64,000 nt of DNA from the NCBI GenBank assembly GCA_934045075.1, contig OW203722.1:20684986-20748985 (forward strand), written 5' to 3'. How positions within the stretch are numbered: position 1 is the stretch's first letter; every line of letters begins with the position of its first letter. The notes under the pieces were generated by a model that was not told the DNA's origin, ran no database searches, and worked only from the letters and a program-made list of their open reading frames with translations. Of this stretch, positions 41,521 to 51,360 are shown in pieces. Both the position numbers and the translations under genes were made by a program. Source of the stretch: Yponomeuta sedellus (lineage: Eukaryota; Arthropoda; Insecta; Lepidoptera; Yponomeutidae).

Positions 41521-42757
41521 ATTATTTGGGTATTGTATGCCCTGGTGTCTCGTCTGATAGATTTATAAATAAGTTTATTGATCTGTTGCAGTTCTTTCAA
41601 GTCTGTGGCTGAATGATTTTCCATGACCCTTCTTCGTGTCATTAAAGAGAGCGTGGCAGGTGTTAATTTTTGCTCGTGAGGTCTTATTCCACCGATGTGC
41701 TTTTTGGTTGTATCAACCAGGATTTGACAAAGAGCATCGCTCAGAAAGTCCACATCCAGATTTTGTTCCTTAAGCCCATCAAACTGGTTTTTCAGCTCCA
41801 GTTGGAATTCTTTCTGTAAGAACATATAGTCCTCACGTTCATACTTCCTGCTGGTTTGCATCAACTTCCAACTCTCTTTGGGAAGGTTGCACCTGAATGT
41901 GGCTCTTACTAAGCGATGGTCGCTGCCAGTCCTGAAGTGATTTAAGACGGTCACGTCAGTGATGTTGCGTTTATCGGGGCTCAGTATGTAATCGATTTCA
42001 TTTTTCGTCCTGCTGTCGGCACTCGCCCAAGTCCACTTCCTCGAAGGTCGCTTTTGAAAGAAGGTATTCATTGCGTAGAGGTGGTGTTTTTCGAGGAAGT
42101 TTACTAGATTTTGCCCGCGAGGATTTCGACTACCGATCTCGAATGGTCCCACAGATTCTTCATTGGATAGTTGGGGTCCGACTTTAGCATTGAAGTCACC
42201 CATAATCACTGTATAGTGACATGGGTAGTCTTGCCACGCTTTTTCTATCTCTTCGTAGAAAATATCTACTTCATCATCAGTGTGATTCGGTCCCGAGGTA
42301 GGTGCATATACTTGAATTAATTTTAAGGCATATCTAGCATTGAGCTTAATGTTAACGTAACACACTCGTGTAGATACACTGTTAACATTTTGCACCGCTT
42401 GAGATAACCCTTTGTTAATCAAGAAGCCGACGCCTCCGTAAGCAGAGTTTTCCTCCCCCCTGTAGTAGAATAATTCTCCAGAGGGGAGCTTTACCAGGTC
42501 TTCACCTTGACGTCTAACTTCTGAGAGCCCCACCACGTCCCAAGTGATATTTTGTAGTTCTTGCATGAGCTTTCAAAACGCGCGCTGTCTCTCAATGTCC
42601 TTGTGTTAAACGTAGCTAGGGTCAAGTTTGTTTGGCAGCCGAATCTCTTCCGGAGATTTTTAACACCCTCTGCCCCGCCGGAACCGGAACCGCTGCCGGA
42701 GTTCGGAACAGCGGGGCTGCCGGGGACTGAAGGCCGAGTTGTATTGGCGTAATTCAT
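41521..42757 (-). pseudogene. RTE LINE endonuclease domain
   Basis: Starts MNYANTTRPSVPG, a Gly/Ser/Pro-rich N-terminus, then LTLATFNTRTLRDSARFE. After a frameshift near 42570 follow WDVVGLSEVRRQGED, YRGEENSAYGGVGFLINK, TVIMGDFNAKVG, KNEIDYIL and FRTGSDHRLVRA: the AP-endonuclease-like (EEP) fold with its SDH box. It nicks target DNA in active relatives. A further one-base loss in an A run near 41520 throws the reverse transcriptase out of frame. Confidence 0.92.
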
Positions 42758-42769
42758 GAAAGGTTTTTA

Positions 42770-43405
42770 GCCTTAAAACACCACGCTGGCCAGTGCGTCT
42801 TGGTGAGTCTACCTGCCACGTTGGCCTGTAGGATCCATAACTGTTCCCTACAGTTACCAGGAGGGACCGCGAGGAGGTGTGGCTAGGAATTGGAGTGTCC
42901 AAAAGTTATCGGCACGAAAACCAATGTTTACATTGAGTATCCCTACCGACCCCAATTAGAAACCCCCATTTCCCTCCCCCTGGATAGTACAGTAGAAATC
43001 AAATCATAAGCCTTAGAGTCGCATACGAATTATTTGCTAATGAAGTGAGAATTGGCTCCCAGGTAGCGTTGATAGCGTTGCGTGGCAGCGCTAGTGTGTT
43101 ATTTGCTGTTATAATATAACAGTAAAGTAAATCATATTCAACGCGCGAAAGCACGTTGAGTTACTCGGTTCCGTTTACTGAATTCTTAATGATTGTGTCA
43201 CATTCATGTCGCATTACTTAGATCAGAGGCGAAGTGACAAGATCGCGCAAATGGAAAGGATGGAGGTGGGTAACAGATTTTTGTGACAGACATATCTATA
43301 GCTTTGTTACGTTCCCTATATTAGCAACTTTACTTCCTGTCAGCAGTGGACGAAAGCTTCTGGAACAACAGTTTAAAAATGTCTAATACGAAGCACTTTG
43401 AATTG
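42770..43405. other. RTE leader and unassigned sequence
   Basis: 42770-42905 (GAGTCTACCTGCCACGTTGG, CAGTTACCAGGAGGGACCG) probably belongs to the LINE 5' region. Beyond that nothing is recognised. Confidence 0.4.
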
Positions 43406-43409
43406 TAAC

Positions 43410-43618
43410 GTTCAATAACATAACATTACATTTACATACAGGCACATACATTGCTTCTGGCCCCACACTAGGATACCCTGTGTCGAGGTAACCAGAAACA
43501 ACAACATCACAATCATGTAAACATCCAAGACCTGAGGGTTTTTTTTCTCAGCCGGGATTCGAACCCGGGACCTCTTGCATGGTACGTAGGTGCACTACCG
43601 CTACGCCACAGAGGTCAT
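43410..43618 (-). mobile_element. SINE-W, full length
   Basis: The reverse complement shows ACCTCTGTGGCGTAGCGGTA, CCATGCAAGAGGTCCCGGGT, the GTGTGGGGCCAGAAGCAATG body and a TAATGTTATGTTATT tail. Followed by a reversed fragment of the 20470 repeat. Confidence 0.87.
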
Positions 43619-43850
43619 CAAGCCGCATTAAGCCGCAGTTTCTGCGCTACTTTGAATAATACCTTTTCATTTCATTTAATTTTATTTCACTACTAATATA
43701 TGATTCGTTAACACCGATAATTCAGTGTTATAATACGGTACAATTGTTTTTGCCTTGGAATATTTTAATACTGTAGTATATTTATGAACATAGAAATTTG
43801 TCCTCTTTTATTTGATATCCCCTTACAAACCATAGACGCGACTTGTATAC

Positions 43851-43981
43851 ATAGTTAGAATATTTTCGGGGCTTAATCGCGTAGTAATTTATTGCTATTT
43901 TTCCTCGACGTTTCGACGACGTTACAGTCATCGTGGTCACGAGAAGACTACGCGATTAAGCCCCGAAAATATTCTAACTAT
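43851..43981. repeat. fold-back with perfect 35-bp arms
   Basis: Arms 43851-43885 and 43947-43981 are exact reverse complements (TTCGGGGCTTAATCGCGTAG). The 61-bp centre holds CCTCGACGTTTCGACGACGT and a GTGGTCACGAGAAG segment. A related fold-back with the centre reversed is at 55147-55286. Confidence 0.92.
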
Positions 43982-43984
43982 ATA

Positions 43985-44600
43985 GAAAAACAGTCGTAGA
44001 ACTCCAACGTTTGAATCGAATTTCTTCGCATGCCGCCCGGCCCGGATAACAAATAAATTGACACGTTATTTAACAAAATCGGATGAGTGCCTAGTTTAGA
44101 CGCTAGTATAACATCCATTGCATACATGTACACACGTGTACAAAAACTAACCCTCCTTTGCTTTGAAGTAGGGTAATAAATTATTGTTTAAAAAAATAAG
44201 AAACACCTTTTTTGCGCCACTGAATTTTGGTTATATATTCAAATTAACTATTAAAAATTTTAGTGCATAAATTATTATTGAAACATTTAAGGCAATAAGC
44301 GTCAGTACCAGTTCTACAACAAGCACATTTACAACAATTTGTGGAGTTTCCATTAATTACAGCAACTTTACAATTTACTCTTAATATTTTACTTTAATAT
44401 TTCACAAGAAATCTGGCTCGTTGTGCAAAGTTGGTTATGAAAAGTTAATTGAATAATTAGCAAGCCAAAAAACATAAACAACTCTGGGTACAGCCTCAGG
44501 TGTTTTAGCGCTAGAACAGGGGTGGCTAAAAAACATCTTAGTGCCATTTTTTCTAAAGACTTGTAGAGACCACTGGGCTATTGGGCACAGGGGGCTAGTC
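43985..44600. other. unassigned AT-rich sequence
   Basis: No gene or repeat recognised. Confidence 0.35.
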
Positions 44601-44605
44601 ATTTA

Positions 44606-44845
44606 TTCTTCTTCTTCTTCAGGCTATATAATGTAGTCCACTGCTGGACATAGCCCTCCCCTAATGAGCGCCATAGCGCCCTGTCTTTAGCTTGCCGCAT
44701 CAAGCATCTGCCGGCAGTTTTCCGCAGATCGTCATCCCACCTAGTCGGAGATCGTCTTACACTACGTTTGCCGAGTCGCGGTTTCAACTCAAGAACACGT
44801 ATACACCAACGGTTGTCGGTTCTTTGCGAGATATGTCATTAGTCA
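44606..44845 (-). pseudogene. RTE-type LINE C-terminal fragment, GAA-tailed
   Basis: Encodes PRLGKRSVRRSPTRWDDDLR, QAKDRALWRSLGEGYVQQW, then the 3' end CTATGTCCAGCAGTGGACTA and GAAGAAGAAGAAT. Sister of 15596-16039 with the 3' end intact. Confidence 0.85.
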
Positions 44846-44944
44846 TTTATTACGTAAAACGATTTAGAGACGAAAGGTCGAGCGAATTATTAGAACAAGT
44901 TTCATCATGGTATATTATTTATTAATATATTAAACGTCTTATTT

Positions 44945-45069
44945 ACAAAACAATGAAATTCACTAAATCACTCTTAAGATAGACTTAAAGCCGACTAAAA
45001 AACAGGAACTCCTTTCAAATCCTGGCTTAAAATCTGTCTTAAGTGTTTTAGTGGAATCGCCTTGTTATA
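44945..45069. mobile_element. MITE-like inverted repeat, diverged
   Basis: The left end (ACAAAACAATGAAATTCACT, CTCTTAAGATAGACTT) and the reverse complement of the right (ACAAGGCGATTCCACTAAAA, CACTTAAGACAGATTTT) align imperfectly. Confidence 0.6.
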
Positions 45070-45128
45070 AGAACGTAAATATTTATGTAAGCTACTAACA
45101 CAATTTTACTAATGATTAATCATTTGAC

Positions 45129-45320
45129 GACCTCTGTGGCGTAGCGGTAGCCTCTGCCTACCATGCAAGAGGTCCCGGGTTCGAATTCTGGCTGGGAAAA
45201 AAAAGCCCAAGTCTTGGATGTTTACATGATTGTGATGTCGTTGTTTCGGGTTCCCACGACATAGGGTATCCTAGTGTGGGGCCAGAAGCAATGTATGTGC
45301 TAGTATGTAAATGCTATGTT
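45129..45320 (+). mobile_element. SINE-W copy
   Basis: GACCTCTGTGGCGTAGCGGT, CCCGGGTTCGAATTCTGGC, body to AAATGCTATGTTA. Confidence 0.86.
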
Positions 45321-45547
45321 AAGGCCAGTTACTTTAAGTAATGGCACGCGTTCCATAAGTTTGTCATCTCAGCCCTAGAGTCTACTCTGCGTCGTATTAC
45401 GTTTGGACACGAGAAATTTAACTTCACATCTTGGACCCGTTTTTGTCGTGTGTCTCTTCTGACAAAAACAGAATATTCTCAGAACTCTCGAAAGAGAAAA
45501 CATATTAGCTAGCATAACCTTAGACAACTAGAATAATTAAACATAAT

Positions 45548-45750
45548 GTAGTATTGCTTGAAATGAAAAGGTTTTATTCAAAGTAGCACAGAAACTGCGG
45601 ATTAATGAACGTAACAAGTCAAACTAGGTGTTCATTTCAAAGTCTAGATAATTTTGGGGAAAAAATGGACAAAATATACTACAAACTTGGTCTTTTCAAA
45701 GTCCTTAATTAACAAAGTTTACATCATTAGTATAAAACTTAATGACTTAA
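45548..45750 (+). repeat. dispersed repeat, sister of 20470-20640
   Basis: GAAAAGGTTTTATTCAAAGT, CAGAAACTGCGGATTAATG, AAAAAATGGACAAAATATA. It carries an extra AACAAGTCAAACTAGGTG segment absent at 20.5 kb. Confidence 0.65.
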
Positions 45751-45789
45751 TGACTACGCGATACATATTTATATTTTAAACTTATCTAA

Positions 45790-45890
45790 TCGTGAATATT
45801 CGCGAACGTCGGAAATAAAGTAATTACCTACGTATTACCTAATAAATAATCGCGATTAGATCCGTCTAATATACTTACAACATAATGAAA
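45790..45890 (+). repeat. dispersed repeat, sister of 28855-28960
   Basis: GTAATTACCTACGTATTACC, AATAATCGCGATTAGATCCG, then TCTAATATA. Confidence 0.5.
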
Positions 45891-45896
45891 GGTATA

Positions 45897-46138
45897 AAAA
45901 CCTATTTAGAGGCTAAAAATCGCTGCCTGTACGTAATACATAGAATATTGTATAGAGGTTCGAAATTTCACTGATGCCGTGAGTCGCCCATTGGCTCAAT
46001 TGGTAGAGCGCTGGTACGGATAGCCAGAGGTTGCGGGTTCGAATCCCGGCATGGGTGAAATTTTTAGCCTCTAAATAGGTTTTTAAATTTGTTCCTTAGC
46101 ACGGGTTAGTGCATTAAAAAAAATAAAAATAGTGTAAT
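45897..46138 (+). mobile_element. SINE-I unit bounded by inverted 25-bp ends
   Basis: The left edge AACCTATTTAGAGGCTAAAA is the reverse complement of TTTTAGCCTCTAAATAGGTT near the right edge (about 46056-46085). Between them are CGCTGCCTGTACGTAATAC, an intact tRNA-like head GTCGCCCATTGGCTCAATTG and GGGTTCGAATCCC. The inverted edge suggests it formed from a fold-back or tandem intermediate. Confidence 0.85.
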
Positions 46139-46181
46139 AATGAAAGGTATTCACGCAGTATTAATAAATACTCGTATTACC

Positions 46182-46243
46182 GAATACTCGATTGGGTAAT
46201 ACGAGTACTCACTTGAGTACTCGTATTACCCAATCGAGTATTC
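46182..46243. repeat. perfect 30-bp palindrome, 2-bp spacer
   Basis: Arms 46182-46211 and 46214-46243 are exact reverse complements (core GATTGGGTAATACGAGTACT). A third degenerate piece (AATACTCGTATTACCGA) sits just upstream at 46167. Confidence 0.97.
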
Positions 46244-46565
46244 ATAACTGAATTTTTGACTAGCCTACTCGTTCGAAATGTGTAATTTAATGTCACATTA
46301 AATTAACACTTTATATATAAAGTTACTTTGTTAGCGAGAGTGTTGATATTTTGCTGTCTGTCACAAGGCCTATCTTATACGCAGAGTAGAGGCCATGAAT
46401 TTGAGGCGAGTTAAATATTTAATTAAGTGCGCTAACTAAAGAACTGTAATTAGCGCGGAGTGATTCTTCAAACATTCATTCAGCAAACCGTAAATGTGTT
46501 ATTTGTAAAAAAAAAATAAGTTCTAATGAACTAACTACCTTACGTAAGAACTACACATTATTAAT
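46244..46565. other. unassigned sequence
   Basis: Nothing recognisable. Confidence 0.35.
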
Positions 46566-46567
46566 TG

Positions 46568-46805
46568 ACGGCCTCGGTGGCGCAGCGGTTTGGCACGCTG
46601 ACTGTAAAACCGAAGATCTCGGGTTCGATCCCCGGCCGGGTCAAACTAGGAAACGAACTTTTCTAGTTTGTCTCGGGTCTTGGATGTTATCTATGTATTT
46701 ATTGTATTAAATCTATCATCGAGTTAGCACCTGTAACACAAGTCATTTCGTTGTACTTAGTATAGGGCTAACGAGATCTGTGTAATATGTCAATGAATAT
46801 TTATT
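46568..46805 (+). mobile_element. tRNA-headed SINE with a TTTA tail, single copy
   Basis: Head CCTCGGTGGCGCAGCGGTTT, CTGACTGTAAAACCGAAG arm, GGGTTCGATCCCC B box. Body CTCGGGTCTTGGATGTTATC and ATCATCGAGTTAGCACCTGT, tail ATATTTATTTATTTAA. The head looks well preserved, so it is young or an uncommon family in this window. Confidence 0.8.
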
Positions 46806-46909
46806 TATTTAATTCCGGACTCACTTGATTTTTTGTCATGACAGAGACAGATCTTGCGTCGTCTGTGATGCGTAGGACGCGAGCTGCGTCTCTATTCAGT
46901 GAGATTAAA

Positions 46910-47092
46910 CTCTGTTCGCCGTTTTTAGTGGAAATCGATTAAAGTCCTAGGATGTTGATACTACGTTCTAGGCTGTAAGATCTAAAAATAGTTATCACAT
47001 ATGCCAAGATTTTTGTTATGATTTTTAATCCATTGGTGGCACTAGTTAGCACTCCAAAGCGCCTTAATGACTAGCGATACTCATACATAGTT
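46910..47092 (+). repeat. uninterrupted copy of the 16.1-16.8 kb repeat
   Basis: AAATCGATTAAAGTCCTAGG, GTTCTAGGCTGTAAGATCT and CATTGGTGGCACTAGTTAGC in one piece. Comparison with 16 kb defines the insertion there. Confidence 0.65.
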
Positions 47093-47229
47093 TTATAAAT
47101 AATTGCCGTTGGACCCGTTTAATATATAATTGTGTAGGAGATTTTTGTCTATTAGATTGTGACACTATTTATGAAGTATATGTAGAAATTTATTTAGAGT
47201 TTTTAAGTATGATTTATGTATGTCTATTA

Positions 47230-47500
47230 TTAGCTATTATCACGCTAACCGTGAAGGAAAACATCGTGAGGAAACCCGCGGCTTAGTTGGCTCCGCATGT
47301 ATTGACTAGTCTTTCCTGTGGGCTAGGCCGACTAAGCTGTCAGGATGGTATAGGGGCTGGGCAAGCCTACATCATCTATAAAACCATGTCTCAGGCACTA
47401 CAGCGTCGGAGTGGTCCCTTCACCCATCTAGTGTGAGTGGGGATGCCACTGGACGCTGTATAAATCATCTCATTACGTAGATGCAAAAAAGGCCAATATA
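47230..47500 (+). mobile_element. SINE-A body type 2, headless
   Basis: AACATCGTGAGGAAACCCGC, TGTGGGCTAGGCCGACTAAG, GAGTGGTCCCTTCACCCATC, ending in an AATATAT/TTATT tail. Collinear with 230-485. Confidence 0.82.
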
Positions 47501-47599
47501 TATATTTATTATTAGGTACGTATACGTACTTTTGTCTATTAATATTCGTATTTGCACCGGCTCCCGTATCTATTTCTCCTCGGCTAATTCTCCAATTTG

Positions 47600-47718
47600 A
47601 GGTTGCCTGGAAGAAATTGCTGTTAGCAATAAGGCCGCCAATTGTATTTGATCTTTTGTATCTGCCGTTTCTGTAACTATTTTTCCGGTATACAATAAAG
47701 AATATTCTTATCTTAGTG
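47600..47718 (+). mobile_element. LINE-type 3' tail, TTATC-type
   Basis: GAGGTTGCCTGGAAGAAATT, GCAATAAGGCCGCCAATTGT, then CAATAAAGAATATTCTTATC. This is one of the clearer copies of the family also at 21180, 23440 and 49863. Confidence 0.72.
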
Positions 47719-47719
47719 T

Positions 47720-48140
47720 GCGGTTTAATAATAAACCACTACTATTCTTAAAATTCTTTCTGAGATATTGTTCAATATGTTTTAAAGATTCCGTAGCCAG
47801 CCAACCGGTAAAGCCAGTGAAACGTCACGTTGTATGTCAGGCTACACAGTTCGAAATATATCGCATTTGCATTGAGCTTGAGTGCAAGAGAGGTTGGTTC
47901 CGTTGCGGTGGGACTGACTCTGAGCGGGCATGGTGGACACTGGCGCGACTTTGCGACTGATACAAGTCCATAAATTCAAAGTTTCTGTTTCACAGTACAT
48001 TGGTATTGTTACGTTATACGTTATTGTTACGTTATCGTCATGTTAAGGTGGGGGTTCCCGGTCCTCGTCAGCAATAACTTGAGCTGTTTGTGTTGTTCTT
48101 CTCGGAAGATGGACCATCTTTCATCGTGCCCTGCATGCTC
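47720..48140. other. unassigned sequence
   Basis: An 80-codon plus frame (47718-47960) has no domain. TATACGTTATTGTTACGTTA-like direct repeats near 48010. Confidence 0.35.
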
Positions 48141-48144
48141 TAAT

Positions 48145-48330
48145 GAATGCAAGTGATAGATTCGAACCCCGGCTGGTGACAAGAAAAAAAAAACCCAGGT
48201 CTTGGATGTTCACATGCTTGTGATGTCGTTGTTTCTGGTTTCCACGACACAGGGTATCCTAGTGTGGGGCCAGAAGCAATGTATGTGCCTGAATGTAAAT
48301 GTTATTTTATGAATGTAAATGTTATGTTAG
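48145..48330 (+). mobile_element. SINE-W, 5'-truncated
   Basis: Starts in the T-arm (AGATTCGAACCCCGGCTGG). The tail unit GAATGTAAATGTTAT is duplicated. Confidence 0.83.
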
Positions 48331-48438
48331 ATAAATCAGTCAGCGTCGCAAAGTTCTGGGCCGCAACTGTTTAGTAAACTTAATTAAAATTGTTTTGCCT
48401 TCGACACGCTAAGAAGAAGAAGATAGACATAGTGTCTA

Positions 48439-48485
48439 GTAAATCACAGCTTATGTCATAGTTTCTGACATAAGCTGTGATTTAC
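48439..48485. repeat. perfect 20-bp inverted repeat, 7-bp spacer
   Basis: GTAAATCACAGCTTATGTCA (48439-48458) and its exact complement (48466-48485). The right arm ends at the TTA target site of the adjacent MITE. Confidence 0.95.
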
Positions 48486-48598
48486 CCCCAGTTTCTCGTA
48501 CACTAACAAGCTGTTAATCTCCCAATAACAGCCAAAGAAAACAAACGACAACTGTAAAAAGTAGATTAACGGACTGTTAGTATTCAAGAAACCGGGGG
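48485..48598. mobile_element. MITE family 1, TTA target duplication
   Basis: 114 bp, ends CCCCCAGTTTCTCGTACACT and AAGAAACCGGGGG, with TTA on both sides (48482-48484 and 48599-48601). Sister of 28664-28789. Confidence 0.87.
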
Positions 48599-48778
48599 TT
48601 AACGTACTTAAAATGTTAAACTAGATGTCCATTTCAATGTGTCCATTCAGAAGACAAAGATTTCTGGTATTAAACAGTAGAATAATGTTAAAAGGTTTAG
48701 GAGACGATTGTGTCTGGTAATTAAGTTGAAAACTGTGTTAATAAACAATGTTTTAAAAATGATTGTATTTTATGAAAA

Positions 48779-48935
48779 TGTATTAGCAAAGGGAAAGATA
48801 AAAAGTACCCGGAACCGGCGTGCGTGTATGCAACGACTTATGAACGTTGATGAAGCGAAGGTGATCTGTCAGGATCGTGGCAAGTGGCAATCCCTGGTCT
48901 CTGCCTACCCCTCTGGGGTACAGGCGTGTGGTTAT
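48779..48935 (+). pseudogene. TATG-tailed LINE C-terminal fragment
   Basis: TGTATTAGCAAAGGGAAAGA to GGGGTACAGGCGTGTGGTTA. Encodes VLAKGKIKSTRNRRACMQRL, DEAKVICQDRGKWQSLVSAY, ending at a mutated stop (TGA to TGT), so its frame runs into the microsatellite. Confidence 0.8.
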
Positions 48936-49158
48936 GTATGTATGTATGTATGTATGTATGTATGTATGTATGTATGTATGTATGTATGTATGTATGTATG
49001 TATGTATGTATGTATGTATGTATGTATGTATGTATGTATGTATGTATGTATGTATGTATGTATGTATGTATGTATGTATGTATGTATGTATGTATGTATG
49101 TATGTATGTATGTATGTATGTATGTATGTATGTATGTATGTATGTATGTATGTATGTT
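48936..49158. repeat. TATG microsatellite grown from a LINE tail
   Basis: About 55 perfect TATG units starting exactly where the LINE 3' end stops. The Cys-Met-Tyr-Val frames across it are artefacts. Confidence 0.97.
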
Positions 49159-49159
49159 A

Positions 49160-49800
49160 AAAATGATAAATGTCGAGTTTCTTTGTTAGTATCTTCTCCA
49201 TATAATCTATTAATTGTAAAACTAGCAACTTTGACGCTCATTAGGTAAAAATGTTGTTCTTAAAATGAATAAAAATAATTGAATTGAATCGAATTGTCCA
49301 TTTCAAAATCTAAATCGTTTGCAGAAACTCGTATATAAAACATAGTTTCATTTTACAAAATCTAGACTCCTTAACGTACCCCTCAGATGTAGTTAAATAA
49401 TCCGTGTCAAATGTAAAGTCGGAAAAGTGTTTTGGAGGAACTGTATTTTAATAAATAAGTATGTGCCACGTACAAGCGCGCGCACTAAAATATTTCTCAT
49501 CTAATTACGAAGTTATTTATGACAACCACAAGTGTAAAAAAAGCTAGTCCCGGCCGAATCCCTTTGACCTAGGGCTCACAGAAAGGACGTGGGATGCGAC
49601 GCGATCTACAGAGTTCCCTCCCTCGCCCCGTCTCTTCTGTATACCGTTCGTTTCGTGGTCTCTTCTGTGGGAGGGGAATTGGACGATCCCGTTTGTACGA
49701 TGATTGGAAGGTCGCGTCTTTTCCTCGCCCCACGTCCTTTCTACGTGGCCGAGACTTGGAACTCAAAACGTAGAATATAAAAGCCTCTCCCTTTATAATA
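49160..49800. other. unassigned, with a LINE-type tail
   Basis: 49215-49295 ends AATAATTGAATTGAATCGAA, another AATTG-type tail. 49550-49770 is GC-richer (CCCTCGCCCCGTCTCTTCTG) without a domain. Confidence 0.4.
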
Positions 49801-49802
49801 CT

Positions 49803-50160
49803 ACTAGCAGTGCTCCGCGGTGTTACCCGTTGTTTATCGATTTTCCCATGTAAATAAGATATTGGTTGATAGAGGTTGTCTGGAAGAAATTGCTTTTAGC
49901 AATAGGGCCGCCAATTGTACTATGTATATTTGCAATTGTTTTGTATTTGTTGTTTTTCCAGTGTACAATAAAGAATATTCTTATGTTATCTTATCTTATA
50001 TTTTCTCGCCGTAAAACGTAACTTATGTATTAATCCAGGGTGTCAGCTAACTTAATACAAAATTTTATTAAAACCGATCCAGCCCTTTAGACGGGAGGAA
50101 GTAACAAACATACACACTCACAAACTTACGCCTTTATAAAATTATAAATGATATAGTATA
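49803..50160 (+). repeat. repeat split by a TTATC-tailed insertion
   Basis: CTAGCAGTGCTCCGCGGTGT and TCGATTTTCCCATG on the left, TTTCTCGCCGTAAAACGTAA and GGTGTCAGCTAACTTAATAC on the right. The reversed copy at 61455-61672 is continuous. The insert (about 49863-50000) is the TTATC-type tail with GGTTGTCTGGAAGAAATTGC. Confidence 0.75.
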
Positions 50161-50565
50161 TAGTGTGGTGATATAATATATGTGGTAAGTGTGATAAGGA
50201 ACGAAGATTTTATGAAAAAAATCATCCGAGAGTCGACTTTGTTCCTATAGTACGTGGCTATAGTATATAGCATAAGCTATGCTGACGCAAAGTCGCAACA
50301 ACCTGCGTCCGACCCGGATATGTAACTTATATGCACTCTTTCGATACGAAAATATTGTATCCCTGAGTCTGCATGAACTTCCGGTAAGCACAAAATCGCA
50401 CACAATACTGCCACAAAATTGTGAACGAACTTTGGCTGGTAAAATAAACATGAACAGAGGCTTTTATATGCCTTTCAGCTGTATGTAGAGTGCATAAATA
50501 TAGAAAGATATTTAAAAAAACAGAACACTTTATTGCTCAAGTGAGGGACGAACCTATGTGGCGAC
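50161..50565. other. unassigned sequence
   Basis: Two mirrored short frames (50245-50451 minus, 50279-50488 plus), neither with a domain. Confidence 0.35.
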
Positions 50566-50568
50566 CGA

Positions 50569-50770
50569 CGACCTCTGTGGCGTAGCGGTAGCGCGTCTGC
50601 CTAACATGCAAGAGGTCATGGCTTCGAATCCCGGCTGGGGACAAAAAAAAGCCCAGGTCATGGATGTTTACATGTTTGTGATGTCGTTGTTCCTGGCTCC
50701 GACGACATAGAGTATCCTAGTGTGGGACCAGAAGCAATGTATGTGCTAGGATGTAATTGTTATGTTATGT
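50569..50770 (+). mobile_element. SINE-W, full length
   Basis: CGACCTCTGTGGCGTAGCGG, GCTTCGAATCCCGGCTGGGG, GTGATGTCGTTGTTCCTGG, tail TTGTTATGTTATGTTA. Confidence 0.87.
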
Positions 50771-51277
50771 TAAACCACAAGTGGTTTCTTATATCTACGA
50801 GTAAGTACCGGTGTATACAATTGGTTGCCTTATCGTTGTAAAATCCTTTTTTATTCAACAAATAAACAAATTGTAATTATTTGTATTGTGTTGAGGTATG
50901 CACAAACAAATAATATGAAAAATTGTTTTACTCAATTTGACATTCGTTAGGCTACATCTGTAGACGTGTTTAGGGGTGAAATTCGTGATCATTACTTGGG
51001 CTTCAATAGAGTTATCCAGTATCTATGTAGTATTATATTATTATAGTACTGTATGTAAGTAATATTGACTATTATTATGTATGTAGATTGTAGTAAATAT
51101 GTATTTGAGAATCATGTTATATTTTTCGTTCTACTTTAAATACAATTTGAATACACGTATGTATGTGTATTAAAATTTTATTTGTATCATTTAGTTAATC
51201 TAGTTTATGTAATAAATCACTCCTATATTATAGTGTTTACAGGCACTACCCCTTCCACTTTCCGCATCATCGTGGGT
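50771..51277. other. unassigned AT-rich sequence
   Basis: Nothing recognisable. Confidence 0.35.
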
Positions 51278-51360
51278 TAGCTGGAAGAAAATACTATCTA
51301 GTATTAAGCTCGCCTTAGTACAAATTTGTTTTAGTGCAATAAAGAATTTTCATTCATTCA
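51278..51360 (+). mobile_element. LINE-type 3' tail, CATT-type
   Basis: TTAGCTGGAAGAAAATACTA, GTGCAATAAAGAATTTTCAT and repeated CATTCAT. Confidence 0.55.

Larger units (their letters stand above)
39767..42757 (-). mobile_element. RTE-clade LINE, almost complete but inactive
   Basis: About 3 kb read leftward: APE-type endonuclease, reverse transcriptase, C-terminal domain, then a 3' end GCCTATACCCAGCAGTGGGC and GGGCTGGATAGATAGG. At least three frameshifts (near 42570, 41520 and 40875) and an in-frame TGA (40226-40228) break it. Domain order, single-frame ancestry and length fit RTE. The N-terminal ATG at 42757 looks original. The upstream 42770-42900 may be its 5' leader. Confidence 0.93.

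Noticed and set aside
48708..49160. 150-codon plus-strand frame ending in CMYV repeats
   Set aside because: LINE C-terminal fragment reading through a lost stop into the TATG array.
50569..50645. Functional tRNA-Trp or tRNA-Gly gene
   Set aside because: The acceptor ends do not pair and the SINE-W body follows.
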